Shown: positions 12,756 to 23,087 of the stretch, in pieces
Layout of the letters: each line of letters opens with the position of its first letter
Numbering within the stretch: the first letter of the stretch is position 1
Assembly: GCA_950106755.1 (NCBI GenBank)
Contig: OX467083.1
Coordinates: 25,043,029-25,107,028 of the forward strand
Source: Climacium dendroides
Lineage: Eukaryota > Streptophyta > Bryopsida > Hypnales > Climaciaceae
Direction of reading: 5' to 3'
Length of the DNA: 64,000 nt
Notes under the pieces: model-generated
Seen by the model: only the letters and a program-made list of their open reading frames with translations
What the model was told of the DNA's origin: nothing
Databases searched by the model: none
Program-made: the position numbers and the translations under genes

Positions 12756-12918
12756 ATGGTGAATTTCGTTAAAATGATAGTATTCCATTAGAATGGCACT
12801 ACATTCCATTAAACTAATGGCATTGAATATGTCAAAGACGACACAACATTCCATTAGAATGGCACACGGAGTATGGAAAATGGCAAAAAATCACTGCCAT
12901 TTTAACAAAATTGCCCAT
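12756..12918. mobile_element. Short MITE of the ATGGGG family (copy 0), 163 bp
   Basis: The left end ATGGTGAATTTCGTTAAAAT is imperfectly inverted at the right end (ATTTTAACAAAATTGCCCAT). It is flanked by the 4-bp direct repeat TAAA at 12752-12755 and 12919-12922. The related segment near 22310-22320 lacks it. It resembles the 13023 element at its ends but has a different, shorter interior. Confidence 0.75.
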
Positions 12919-13022
12919 TAAAGTTTTTATGTCAATCCGAGTTGTTTTGAATGATTGGAAGCAATTCAAAGTTCAAAATCCAGACATTGGTGGATTCCAG
13001 TGAACTTTGGCAACCTATAACT

Positions 13023-13343
13023 ATGAGGAATTTCATTAAAATGGCAATATTCCATGTGTCATTTTCATAGTGTGCCGTTCCCACAGTTTAGACCGGGCGG
13101 TCCGAAAACTATCAATGTCCTAAATTTGTGAACTCTATACCACTATTAGATGTATTAAATCTAAGAAAGATGTAGATTTCAGACCAATTGGTTTAAAAAA
13201 TCTACATATTTCCTAGATTTCAAATATCTAATAATTTTATAGATTTCAAAAATCTAGGACACTAGTAGAGTTCAGACCGCCCGGTCTAAACTATGAGAAT
13301 GCCAAAGTCACAGAATAATCGCCATTTTAATGAAATTCCCCAT
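13023..13343. mobile_element. ATGGGG-family MITE (copy A), 321 bp
   Basis: Terminal inverted repeats run ATGAGGAATTTCATTAAAAT on the left and ATTTTAATGAAATTCCCCAT on the right, flanked by AACT at 13019-13022 and 13344-13347. Subterminal inverted segments include AGACCGGGCGGTC near the left and GACCGCCCGGTCT near the right. The middle holds several inverted TAGATTT/AAATCTA motifs. There is no coding capacity. A related empty site lies at about 22415. Confidence 0.88.
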
Positions 13344-13799
13344 AACTTCTTCATACAATGTCCAAATCCAATAATACTTGAACTTCTTCAACAATGTCCA
13401 AATCTAATAATACTTGTTGATAAAGTTGCGCATACTAGTTTAGTTTGTGTGGTTAAAATTTCATAGCAATCTAAGAAGTTATGAGTGACTAAGAAGCATT
13501 TTAGTAGAAGGAGGTTCAGTCATAGATGTGATTTTTTGTTACTTTTTTCATTGTTTTCTGACATTTCAAATCCATTTTGCAGACACAATGATTCATTTGA
13601 ATGATATTTTTTTTCCACCAAAGTGTATATATTCTGGTTTTGAATCACTTTGTAGCTTAAAGTTTTTTCATTTGAGTAGGTTTAGAAATCGAATTTCACT
13701 TCCAAATGTGTTTTTAAGAAAATTGCAGCACCTTTTTTCAACACTAAAGCATTATAATCTTTCAATCTATAGGGTCAAATGACCCCAAATTTGTTCCAC

Positions 13800-14949
13800 A
13801 CCATCTACAACATGCACACTACAATAATGTATGATTGAGATCTTCATACTTGCAGGCAATTTTTAAGCCTAGTTGGACCTCCGGTGATGAGGGGCTAAAA
13901 GCATACACTTGTTAAATGTATAGTATTAGTAGATTGATGGTACATTGAAAAAATTAGAATGTATCTTTGCAATACATGACTTCTTGAGCTTGGTTAATTT
14001 TAGGACCTCCTACCTTACCGACTTATATATGCATTGTAAGTGAGGTCTTCTTTTGAAATTTGTTATAATTTAGTATTTTATAATTTTATGAAATGTACAA
14101 TTGATTCTTAAGCCTTAATCCCTAATTATCCGTGCAACCATTTTGTAATCAATATTGCCAATCTTTGGCCAACATATCCATGTGGCAAAGTTAATAAAAT
14201 TTCCAAAGAATTAATAGTAAAATGGATAGTAAAATATAATATTTTTTCATTCTAAATATTTTTAATAAATTGGAAATGATAATACTATACATATACATAT
14301 ACACATACACATACACATATATACATATACATACACATATACACATATACATACACATATACATATATTTATATTTAAGAAATGAATCAAATGATTACAA
14401 AGTGAATGATACTATTGTGACAGAAGTGTTGATAATTTACTAGTGTTAGAGGATTGTAATGGTTTTTTCATGATTAAATCTTTGATCATATTTTGCAAAT
14501 CATTTTAAGATGAGATATATTTTACAAAAGAACTGATTGTATACAGTACATCAATTCTCTGCATAACATAATCCATTGATGATAACCTCAAAATAAAATG
14601 CATTGTTTTGGAGGAATAACCAAACTTTGGCCTTCCTTGGTTTCTTGTTTCATTGAATCAATATATTAATTATTCACAGCATATAATTATTGTAGAAACA
14701 TGTTCATAATTTTTGAAACTCATTCTTCAATTAATGGTCCAACAGCCCACATGCAAACCCACTCTAATTGCGAGCCCTGCTACAACATCTCATTTCACAC
14801 CTCGTTGTCACACCATACTGTCACAAAAATTGTACGCAATTTCAAATACCGACAATTCCAATGCCGATTTAACTAATGCAGTCCAGGAGGTTGGACTGGA
14901 AGATTCGGTTCAGGATGCAGGTCGCTCGATTAATTCTACAGCACTCGAT
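13800..14949. other. AT-rich spacer with a CA/TA microsatellite
   Basis: No gene recognised. A run of alternating ACAT/ACACAT units occupies about 14284-14370. An 82-codon plus frame at 14713-14961 overlaps the end of the next gene and shows no known motif. Confidence 0.6.
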
Positions 14950-15654
14950 CTACGCGAATGAGGAAAAATTTTCTTCATTCTTTTCGTCCTCGGTCTCGGC
15001 ATCCGACCCGAAATATGCCGAAAGCGTTTTGTACACACACACTGTCGCCACCGTGGCCACCGCCCCAGCAATGACAAGTTTGCCCTGCATGATGGGACAA
15101 GAAATCTGCTGCAGACTCTCGTTCATGGCATCTCGAAAGTCAGGTTGAAGCTCTCCAAACTTTTGCACTAGGGTCCTGAGAGTGTTGTCGGCGTACAACC
15201 AGCAGTTGTCGTTGAGGATGTCGTAATCCGCGCAGTGCTTCGTCAGAAGCTCTAGAAGCTGGACCATTGGAACGCTCACATCATGGGTGTCAATGAAATA
15301 CCTTCGAGTAGTGTTACGCTCTCTTACGAAATGGATCTCCTTCACATGGATGCCCGTGTTCTTCCCGTTCTCGTCCCGCCCTGTTTTCTCCGCCCGGATC
15401 TTCAACTCCTTCTTCAAGTCGCCATGCGTCGGATGCACAATGGCGCTCACCTCCACCAACAGAAAATCGTGACTGATGGCATCCAGGGCCTGCAGTGGGC
15501 CTTGCTGCAGCGGCGTTTCGTAGATGCAGAGGCTGCTCACCCTCACCGTGCACTCCTCCAATTCCTTCAGAGAGTTGGCAATATACTCTGACCCCGGATG
15601 GAAATAATCCGGCAACGACGAGCAGCTACTCTTGAACCATACCGACGACGACAT
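14950..15654 (-). CDS. NCW-family protein 1, possible LRAT/NlpC-P60-like fold with membrane tail
   Basis: Intact intronless frame of 234 residues; I do not recognise a named family. Three features suggest a permuted papain-like (LRAT/NlpC-P60) fold. His62 sits in SHDFLLVEVS, at the start of a predicted strand. Cys151 sits in NDNCWLYADNTLRTLV, like the NCEHFV motif of LRAT proteins. A hydrophobic segment (about 191-212) near the C-terminus resembles the tail anchor of HRASLS/PLAAT enzymes. CIYETPLQQGPLQAL is the most conserved block with the two relatives in this window. If this is right, it could be a cysteine acyltransferase, phospholipase or protease on a membrane, but no activity can be claimed. 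It is GC-richer than the surrounding DNA. The start codon is preceded by ATCGATC, as in the copy at 44853. Confidence 0.72.
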   Translation of the reverse strand: MSSSVWFKSSCSSLPDYFHPGSEYIANSLKELEECTVRVSSLCIYETPLQQGPLQALDAISHDFLLVEVSAIVHPTHGDLKKELKIRAEKTGRDENGKNTGIHVKEIHFVRERNTTRRYFIDTHDVSVPMVQLLELLTKHCADYDILNDNCWLYADNTLRTLVQKFGELQPDFRDAMNESLQQISCPIMQGKLVIAGAVATVATVCVYKTLSAYFGSDAETEDEKNEENFSSFA

Positions 15655-17423
15655 GATCGATCCACAGAGACCTTATATCCCTTACGGATCGGAAATATCA
15701 GATGCTGTTGCGCGCACTAGGAACGGCGGACGAGGAAAAAGTTAACTGGCGGCAATTAAACAGGGAGAATGGTTTCCACGGGATTCCCTTGTCACAGTCG
15801 AAGCAGACGCAGCCTTGACTAGACTGGAGCGTGAAGTCGAGCTATATCCTGGAAATGGCAATCCGAGGTGAACCAGAGATGAACTGCCTGTGATGGAAAA
15901 CCCGTACGTGATCGAAATGCAAGGCTAGAGTAAGAATGAATTGATCACACTAGGACGATGCACACCGAACCACAAATGAATACGAAATCTTCCCAAGATC
16001 GACAACTGATTGAATGCGTGTCGATCGCAGCTTCCAGCTCCTGGGTACATATAGTGAGTCGAGATCTACTGTACCTTAGCTACCGATTAGGAATCGAAAG
16101 CAGACAGTAGCGTACAATACGTAGCAGACGGCGTTGACTACATGAAGACTGTCTGGTATACAGTATTCATTAGTTCCAGCGTGAGCGCCTGACGGGGTCC
16201 TTCCAAGACGGCGACTGGCAAGCTGGGACTGTCAGTGTGCCAATATCGCCAATTTAATGAAACTGAAGTTAATAGCGCGGAAATTACGCTATTTCTAAAT
16301 ATTTAAATAATTTTAAATATAGTTTTCAAATGACAATCACGCGGCACTTAAACAGTTCCATTGTCGGCCATCTTACAGTTTTTTTTGGGCAATATCCACA
16401 AACTTGGCACTCTTAGGTTTAGACAGTGTGATCTGAAATCTATAGTCTATACCAGTCCTAGAAAAATGAATGGAAGAATATCTCTTTTTTTAAGGAAATA
16501 CCCGTAGGAAGGTCCTCCTGAGATTTGTTTGAGAGACTGTCCATGCTGGCGCTCATGAGCATGACTGGGTCCTTCTCATAAACATGATTTGGATGGTCAA
16601 CGTCCAGTCTGTGCTCCCAAACCTGATTTGAACCTTTCTAGTTACCCCCAAATGGGAGTTCTTTAATTGGGGGTTCTTCCATGCTGTGTCGGAATGGGAA
16701 ACCAGTTCTCAAGTTTTCCAGAATTGGAATTGCTTTAGCTGAGTTTCTCGATGGTAATATTTCTATGTGACTTTGTGGGTAGGAACTTTATACATCTTGA
16801 ATAGAGAATCTGGGCGCTTGGATTGGAAATGAGCAGGTATGTCAACCTAGCTTATTAGTTGAGGATGTAGATACATGCCCGTATGCCCGTATGTTGAATG
16901 ATAACTGATAAGGTTATAAGCTTTCAAGTCTTTTTAGGGTGCATGACATAAAATAAATATGTGCAAGTGCGAATATATCTTATTCCTAAAGAGAGAAGAG
17001 AGAGAAAAGAATTACACCAATTCTATTCTAGAATTGACGTGCTTTACAAGCTGTCAGTTCGTTTAGGTTCCCAAATTTAATATTTTCATCGTCAAAATCT
17101 ACACTGGCAATCACTTCGAGTATTTGTTTGAAGCAGGTGTTGATACCTTATTTCTCAGGATAAATTCACAAGTGCTAGTTCTTGGTAAATCTCCAAAAAT
17201 TGTATAGTTGCTGCTACCATATAATACCAACCTCACTATTGTAGTGCAGACGGAATTCGCCAGTATTATTGGTAACTTCTCGACTTCCTGTTTTGATCCC
17301 AGAAGACAGTGGATGAGTGGAAATTGAAACGACAAGGACAAGCAGAGGGCTGGAAAGCTGGAATCCTACCTCCACCGCCATCCATCCGTCATCATTCGTC
17401 AGAGACAAAATGGATAATTATAT
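15655..17423. other. Spacer; nothing recognised
   Basis: Upstream of NCW1, so its promoter should lie in the first few hundred bases (GATATAAG near 15671 on the minus strand is too close to the ATG to be a sure TATA box). The rest contains only short frames. Confidence 0.5.
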
Positions 17424-17487
17424 TGTGGATGACCCGCCGAGTGCCAGTCGCAGACGCTGTCAGCGGCTCCGCGTTGCCGTGATGAAC
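17424..17487 (-). repeat. Dispersed GC-rich repeat fragment related to 45406-45650
   Basis: GTGGATGACCCGCCGAGTGC and AGCGGCTCCGCGTTGCCGTG read as a diverged reverse complement of the unit duplicated near 45.4-45.65 kb. Confidence 0.55.
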
Positions 17488-17873
17488 GTTGAGTACTGAG
17501 GTGAGGCGAGACCAGCGTTCGGGAAATTTCTGAAGGTCCTCCAGCTGATTTCCGCCTTCCTGGAAAATGAGCCGGTTTTTTTTCCTTGGGCACCGGTTGC
17601 ATCCTTTGAATTACAAGAAGTGCCGGTTTATTTCCTCCAATTTCAATTTCTCACCGGCTAATTTCCTTCAAATTGAAATTGGCATCGGCTAAATTGCAAA
17701 TTTTCTCTAAAATATAGAAAATAAATTTGAAAATGAAAGTACTAATTAGTATTGTATCCTTAGTAGGAATTGAACCTAAAAAGTCCTTCACCATTTGAAA
17801 GCCAAGGATCCTCCCAACCCATGCAATATGGAGTTGAGGATGGTCATGAAAAGGTTGCAAAAATGAAAAGAGT

Positions 17874-20089
17874 TTAGGAGGTACCAATTTCACCTTCTTC
17901 AAGGGTATCTTCTCTTGCCCCTGCAAAGTACTGCTCAGGATTTGTATACAAATGGCGAAACTTAGAGGAATTCTTCCACAAGACAATGGCTTCTTCTATT
18001 ATGTTGTCATAGTCTTTGTCAAGTCCTTCTAAGGCCAATTGCATGACACTATCCAAATTGGATGTTGTCATACAATTTCGAAGTTTTTGCTTGATGTTAT
18101 TCTACACAGAGAACGCCCTTTCACACGTCGCAGTGCTCACACATTGACACTTAGCTATCTCAGCAAGAGTTAGTAGGTTAGGGTACTTCAGTTTCAAAGA
18201 TGGACTCCAACTAATGGAAGCCCATATATCTGCAAAAGTTCTATCTGTCCACTCTGTACTACCTTGCAACTTGAAAGCAAAAACTCTTGCTTACAAGTTG
18301 TTGCATCTACTAAGGGAAAAAAAGTTTTTCGTCCTTTGCTTTTCTGTTTTCCATACTACTGCAAAAGCAGATCTAACTCCACAACTCCCCATGATGCCAA
18401 ACCAATTTGCCTATGAGGCATGTGAATGGGGTTAAGAATTTTGAAAGCATCAATAACATCATGTTTTCAAACCTAACTTCTAGAGCCAAACAAACTGCTT
18501 TTGCATAGAACTTTTGAAATGATAGGGCAGCCTCTAAATCAGAGCCTGTAGGATCCCTAGTCATTTCAATATTGTGGAATTTGGACCCCCTAATTTCACT
18601 AGGCAAGCGACGAAGATAATCGCCTGGGGGTCCAAATTCCAGGAGGACATGAAAACCTGTATTAGGATTAAAGTATCTTGGTTTAAATCACAAGAGTCAA
18701 GAAGGAAACACATGCGGATAGATGCCATCTCTGTCTTTACAATAGAGCTAATAATTGAAATATCAACAAGTTTAGATTGAAAAATTTTGGACAATTTTGA
18801 AAGCGTGTGCAAAATATCAACCAAAAAATATAAAATGTAAATGAATTTGAAGTCCCACAACTTAGTAAACAAGTCAGGAATGTTAGCATCATCGTTAGAT
18901 GAACTATCACGCAAATAAGTGAAGACAAATTCCAGAGAATCACACAATGTGGTCATTGCTTGCCACCTAGAAAGCCAACAAATTTTATGGTACCTTTTAA
19001 GGGTTTTTTTAGCATCATTTAGTTCACTCTGGAGGGTTTGCAAGGCAGATTTTCTTTTAGATGATTTTTTGAAGTGACCAGCCAAAGCATTCAATATAGA
19101 ATCCACTGCAATGGACATTTCTTTACAAATTACAAGCTTCATTTTTAGAGGCCTCTAGGGCTGCCAAATTGGTTCTATGGGCTATGCAATGAGTGGAAGT
19201 AAGAAATGGGTTCATTTTTTTTAATTGAGCTACCACCCCGGTGTTTTTCCCGACTATGGTTGAAGCTCCATCCGATCCAAATCCAATGCAATTGTTGAGA
19301 TTTAGGCCCCATGTCTTAGTGGCAGCTATAAGAGTGTCAAATATCATTTTAGAATCTTTTTTTCCATCTTCAATCCACAATAACCCCAAGAATGAAGTGA
19401 TAGGAAGACTTGCCTCTAAAAAAGTAGCAAAAACTACAAGGTGTCCTTTAATAGAAATATCTGTGGATTCATCAATCATTAAGCCATAAAATTTAGAATC
19501 CCAAACTCTCTCTAAAACCTTCTTTGGAACAATGGAAGAAAGACCAAACACCATTTCAGCACACAATTTATCATCATGGTAAATTTTTTCGGTGATGGGA
19601 GCTTTACAAGAAAGTAGAAGTTCACATAAGCTAGGAAATTTATGGGAAGGGAGAGTTTCCTTCCCCATAAAATAGGCAACCCTAAAAAGGGATACCATTG
19701 CTTCATCACAACTGCGATTTGCAGTTGCAACAACCTTTTGCAAAGCTTTTTTCCCCCCATATTTAGCCCAAGCCAATTTTTCGGTGTTCTACAGTTTTAC
19801 TATGGTCTTGCAAGGCTGAAATTTTAATGTTTGTGGAACCCTCAGTGGCATATGCAAATTTACCACCACCTTCTTTACAAGTCTTACAAAAAACCCTCCC
19901 CAAATCACGATTGAATTCCACCCAATCGTACAATTCATACCATGAATCTTTCCACTCTAAATTCACTTTCTCAATGTCATTAGGTTCCTTGTTAGGTGTG
20001 ATGGATGAAGAAGAATCCAATTCATGCACGCCTCTACTAGATCCAACCTTAAAGAACATATCTCTCATACTCCTTTGCCGTTTAGCCAT
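17874..20089 (-). pseudogene. hAT transposase pseudogene (TTF-type zinc finger, DUF4371, hAT dimerisation)
   Basis: Read on the minus strand from ATG at 20089 (MAKRQRSMRDMFF). The N-terminal part has a TTF-type zinc-binding start (RVFCKTCKEGGGKFAY). The RNase-H-like core includes FYGLMIDESTDISIKGHLVV and IGFGSDGASTIVGKNTGVVA, and then HCIAHRTNLAALEA. The C-terminus ends with the hAT dimerisation motif ATCERAFSV followed by NNIKQKLRNCMTTSNLDSVM. It is broken by at least three frameshifts, near 19780 (poly-A), 19130 (poly-A) and 18600-18640, probably another near 18390, and an in-frame TAG inside the dimerisation motif near 18100. It resembles the ZNF862/KIAA1586-like hAT class more than Ac. 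No functional product is expected. Confidence 0.85.
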
Positions 20090-20139
20090 GAAAAAAATTT
20101 GAAAACATAGAAAGAGAAAAGGCAAGAAGCTCTTCTCTA

Positions 20140-20939
20140 AGGCTTGTAGTAGTTCAGAAGAGTTGTACTGTGGTAGCAGCTCAACACAAATGGTAGTAGT
20201 AACATCAACTCAAATAATCACTTTGTAGCACCTCTAAGCTTCAAGCAGTAATATTTACACCTCAGTGGCACCTCCAAGCTCCAAGCAACAATATCTATAT
20301 CTCAATACGTAGTACGTTCACTACATTCAAAATCTAAGGCCCCAAGTAGAAACACAAGAGCACAGTAGTGACAGTAGCATTAGACTGTCAAAGAAGACTT
20401 CAGTGTCCAATGTAAGCTTACAATGATGGACTGATGGAATCAAAGATTGAGAGAACAAAGTTGGGATAACTTAGTAAATGATAATACGATTAAAAAATCA
20501 GAAATGAGAAGCACTCTATCTTTGACTCAAGGGAGTAACTTGATGTCTTGATAGGAAGGGATTCAAAGAACATATGCTCAGGAATGAGGGCTCACGAAGT
20601 GGTCGACTGACTGGCTGCCAGCCATATCCTTCAATCAGCTTGATCGAAATTCGGAAGGTCTAGATATTAGGTGGACGGTTAGGGGCAGGCCATGCAAAAA
20701 GCACCCTTAACTGTTACTTTCTTTAATATTTTTGGAACGGAATTTCTGCTGCGGCAATGCGACTATGCAAGTGGGTGACCTTTGACCACTGCAGGGGCCA
20801 CTAGCCACCCCAAACAAAGCCACAACAAATCAGAGGTCCAGGATGTGGGCATTGGACAATTGGGCATTTTCAAAATTAAGGAGGGTTGATAACCGGCACC
20901 ATTCACTTTTAATTATATCGGGTATTAGGCACTAAATGT
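20140..20939. other. Spacer between hAT gene and its right motif cluster
   Basis: Probably the transposon's 5' non-coding part. A loosely repeated CTCAAGCACCTC/AAGCTTCAAGCA motif is visible around 20180-20290. No open frame of note. Confidence 0.4.
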
Positions 20940-21999
20940 CAACCCAAGGCAATTAGAATCCTTGAAGTGTCCAAAGGCACCGGTAAAATATCCTTTAATT
21001 TTTGAAGGCCACCGGATGATTTCCGACTCTTCAAAATTCCTTCCGGTTTTGCATCCGATGATTTTGAAATGCAACCGTTTTTCTTCCCAAATCCACCGGC
21101 TGACTTTGAACTAGCTGCCGATTTTTTCCGATCATTGGGCGAGACGTTAAGTACCCCCCACGAAACATTTGGGGGGGGGTCTGACAGTGGGTGGCTCAAC
21201 CCGGAGGCCCACCTGCTCGAGTCAGCTTCCTCCCATCCGTCCCCTCAGTTTCGTCCCGAGGTTTTAGGATCTCGCTTCTGTGCCTCAAGTGTGCCTCTGT
21301 CCAGGCCATGGTTGTCATTTTATTCTCTCTCTTTGTGTATGATCGACTCGGATTTGAAGCAAGTGGGAGTGGAAGAGGTGGGGAGCTTAATTGAGATTGA
21401 AGCCTTGCCACCTTGCAATTACTTGCATCTAGCTATAGTCATGTTGGAGGTGTTTGCAACCTTGTTTTTGTTTGTTCTCTTGGTGGTGGTGTTCTCTTTC
21501 TTTCTAGGTGTTGCAAGATTTTAATACAAGAACATTGATATAGGAAATGAAGATTATTTTGATTTAAGTCCTTGGGAGTAGGAAGTGAAGGAGATGAGCC
21601 TTGCAACCCATGCAAGTGTGAACAATTCAATGAGGTACTAACTGCATTTTGTTTTATTTTGAGAAATGAAACAATTTCATTGCAAAGAAGAATCTTGGAT
21701 TGCAAAGTGTAATGTAGGAACTTTAAATATTTTTCACTCCTTCAAGGAGTTGTATATGTTCAAGTTAATTGTGCAAAGAAGATTCATTCTTTACTTCTAC
21801 TTGCCTTGCCATGAAGGATCCCTTTGCTTGGGAAGGATCTATCTTATGAACACGCTTCTGAAGGATCCCTTTGCTTGGGAAGATCTATCTTAAAGTGTCA
21901 ATGTAATTCAAAAAAATTTATGAGATTTAGCAAGTATTGTTTCTAGTTATAATATATGGTTGAACAATGTTATGTCTTTGAAATTGCTCAACCTAAATA

Positions 22000-22740
22000 C
22001 CCTTATTCACTAGAAGTATCTTCACATAGTTTCAAATCTAATTCAAAGTATTGTATCTTTTGCATTTAATGTTCAAATTAAATAAAATATATTGAAAAAT
22101 TTGCAGTCTCTCTTTTAGTTTGTGAGGGAAAATTTTAAAATTAATCCAAGATGTATTCAATTTTTGAGAAACAATCAAAGTTAAAAGATTCAATTTGAAT
22201 TCAACATATTGCATTTGATGGCTACAACTTCTGGGGCTTGTATTTTCTTCTCTCAATGTTTTTTTTCAATGAAGTTTGATGTATTATGTTTTCCTTAAGA
22301 TGTAGTTATTGTAGAAAAAATTTCATGTGAATTCTAGTTGTTTTGAATGTTTGGGAGCAATTCAAAGTTTAAAATTCCCACATTGTTGCATTACATTTAA
22401 CTTTTGGTGACTTGTTTCATCTTCATGTAATATTTTTTTTCAATTGAAAAAAAGAAGACAAGTAGCACGTATTAGTCTACTCTTTCTACCTAAACTTTCA
22501 TATGAATCCAAGAAGTTATGAGCATCTACAAAGCATTATAGTAGAAGGAGGTTTAACTTAAGAGTGTTTTGAGTAACTCCTTTTGCTATTTTTTGACATT
22601 TCGAAGCCATTTTGCTAATGTTTTTAGTCAATTGAATGAAAACTTATTTCATCAATATGTTTTTATTTTGGTTTAGGATCACTTTATAAGTTAGGATAAT
22701 GTCATCTCGTGTCTATAATACCTAAGGTCAACAAATGTGC
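22000..22740 (+). repeat. Second copy of the 11.9-13.8 kb dispersed repeat (without MITEs)
   Basis: The motifs run in the same order as at 11900-13790, without the tandem expansion and without either MITE. The positions equivalent to the two insertions fall near 22315 and 22415. Confidence 0.7.
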
Positions 22741-23087
22741 AATTGGTTCTATTTGAATTATTTTTCTTTTTTTCAGATTCTAAGGTTCTTAGATTTCTTT
22801 GTAATGAAGATTTTAAAATGTCACAATGTAGATGAGCTTTGATGAAGTCCCTTTCCAATACCAATTCCTATCTTTGTTGTATTCGTGATTAATTATAGTG
22901 TAATGCTTGCCTTCATATTCTATAGGAATTATTGTATGTATAAGGACAATGTGTGCTAATTTTTGTATTGCAATGTTAATGGTGGTGCACTTTAGGGTTA
23001 CAAGAACAAACATGATATCTTCATAAGTCTAGAAGAGACATATATACTTAGTATATATAACAAGACTTCTACATACAAGATTTTTAT

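Larger units (their letters stand above)
11900..13790 (+). repeat. Dispersed repeat homologous to 22000-22740
   Basis: The order of motifs is conserved with the segment inside the MULE: the AACTTTTGCATCCAATGTCC unit, then CTGCATTTGATGGTTGCAAC, then GAGTTGTTTTGAATG, then AAGCATTTTAGTAGAAGGAG, then the CATTTTGCAGACACAATG area. The copy here has expanded its first unit into a tandem array and gained two MITEs that are absent from the other copy. It may be part of a decayed non-autonomous relative of the MULE. Confidence 0.7.
17500..21139 (-). mobile_element. Probable hAT element remnant with flanking ACCGG motif clusters
   Basis: A decayed hAT transposase gene lies between two clusters of spaced CCGG-centred motifs: about 17500-17700 (GCCGGTT, CACCGGTT, GTGCCGGTT, CACCGGCT) and about 20940-21130 (GCACCGGT, CACCGGAT, CCGGTT, CACCGGCT). 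Clusters like this resemble subterminal transposase-binding repeats. I could not find clear terminal inverted repeats or an 8-bp target duplication, so the ends are approximate. The right cluster abuts the MULE terminus. Confidence 0.5.

Noticed and set aside
15283..15591. Plus-strand frame of 102 codons opposite NCW1
   Set aside because: Antisense shadow of the NCW1 coding region with no conserved motif.
16240..16265. Sequence resembling a right MITE end (ATATCGCCAATTTAATGAAA)
   Set aside because: Only one imperfect end, with no matching left end within 1 kb and no 4-bp duplication.
21191..21411. Open frames on both strands in the MULE left terminus, and the similar frames at 28006-28227
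   Set aside because: They arise from the GC-rich terminal inverted repeat itself, which explains why both ends encode similar peptides.
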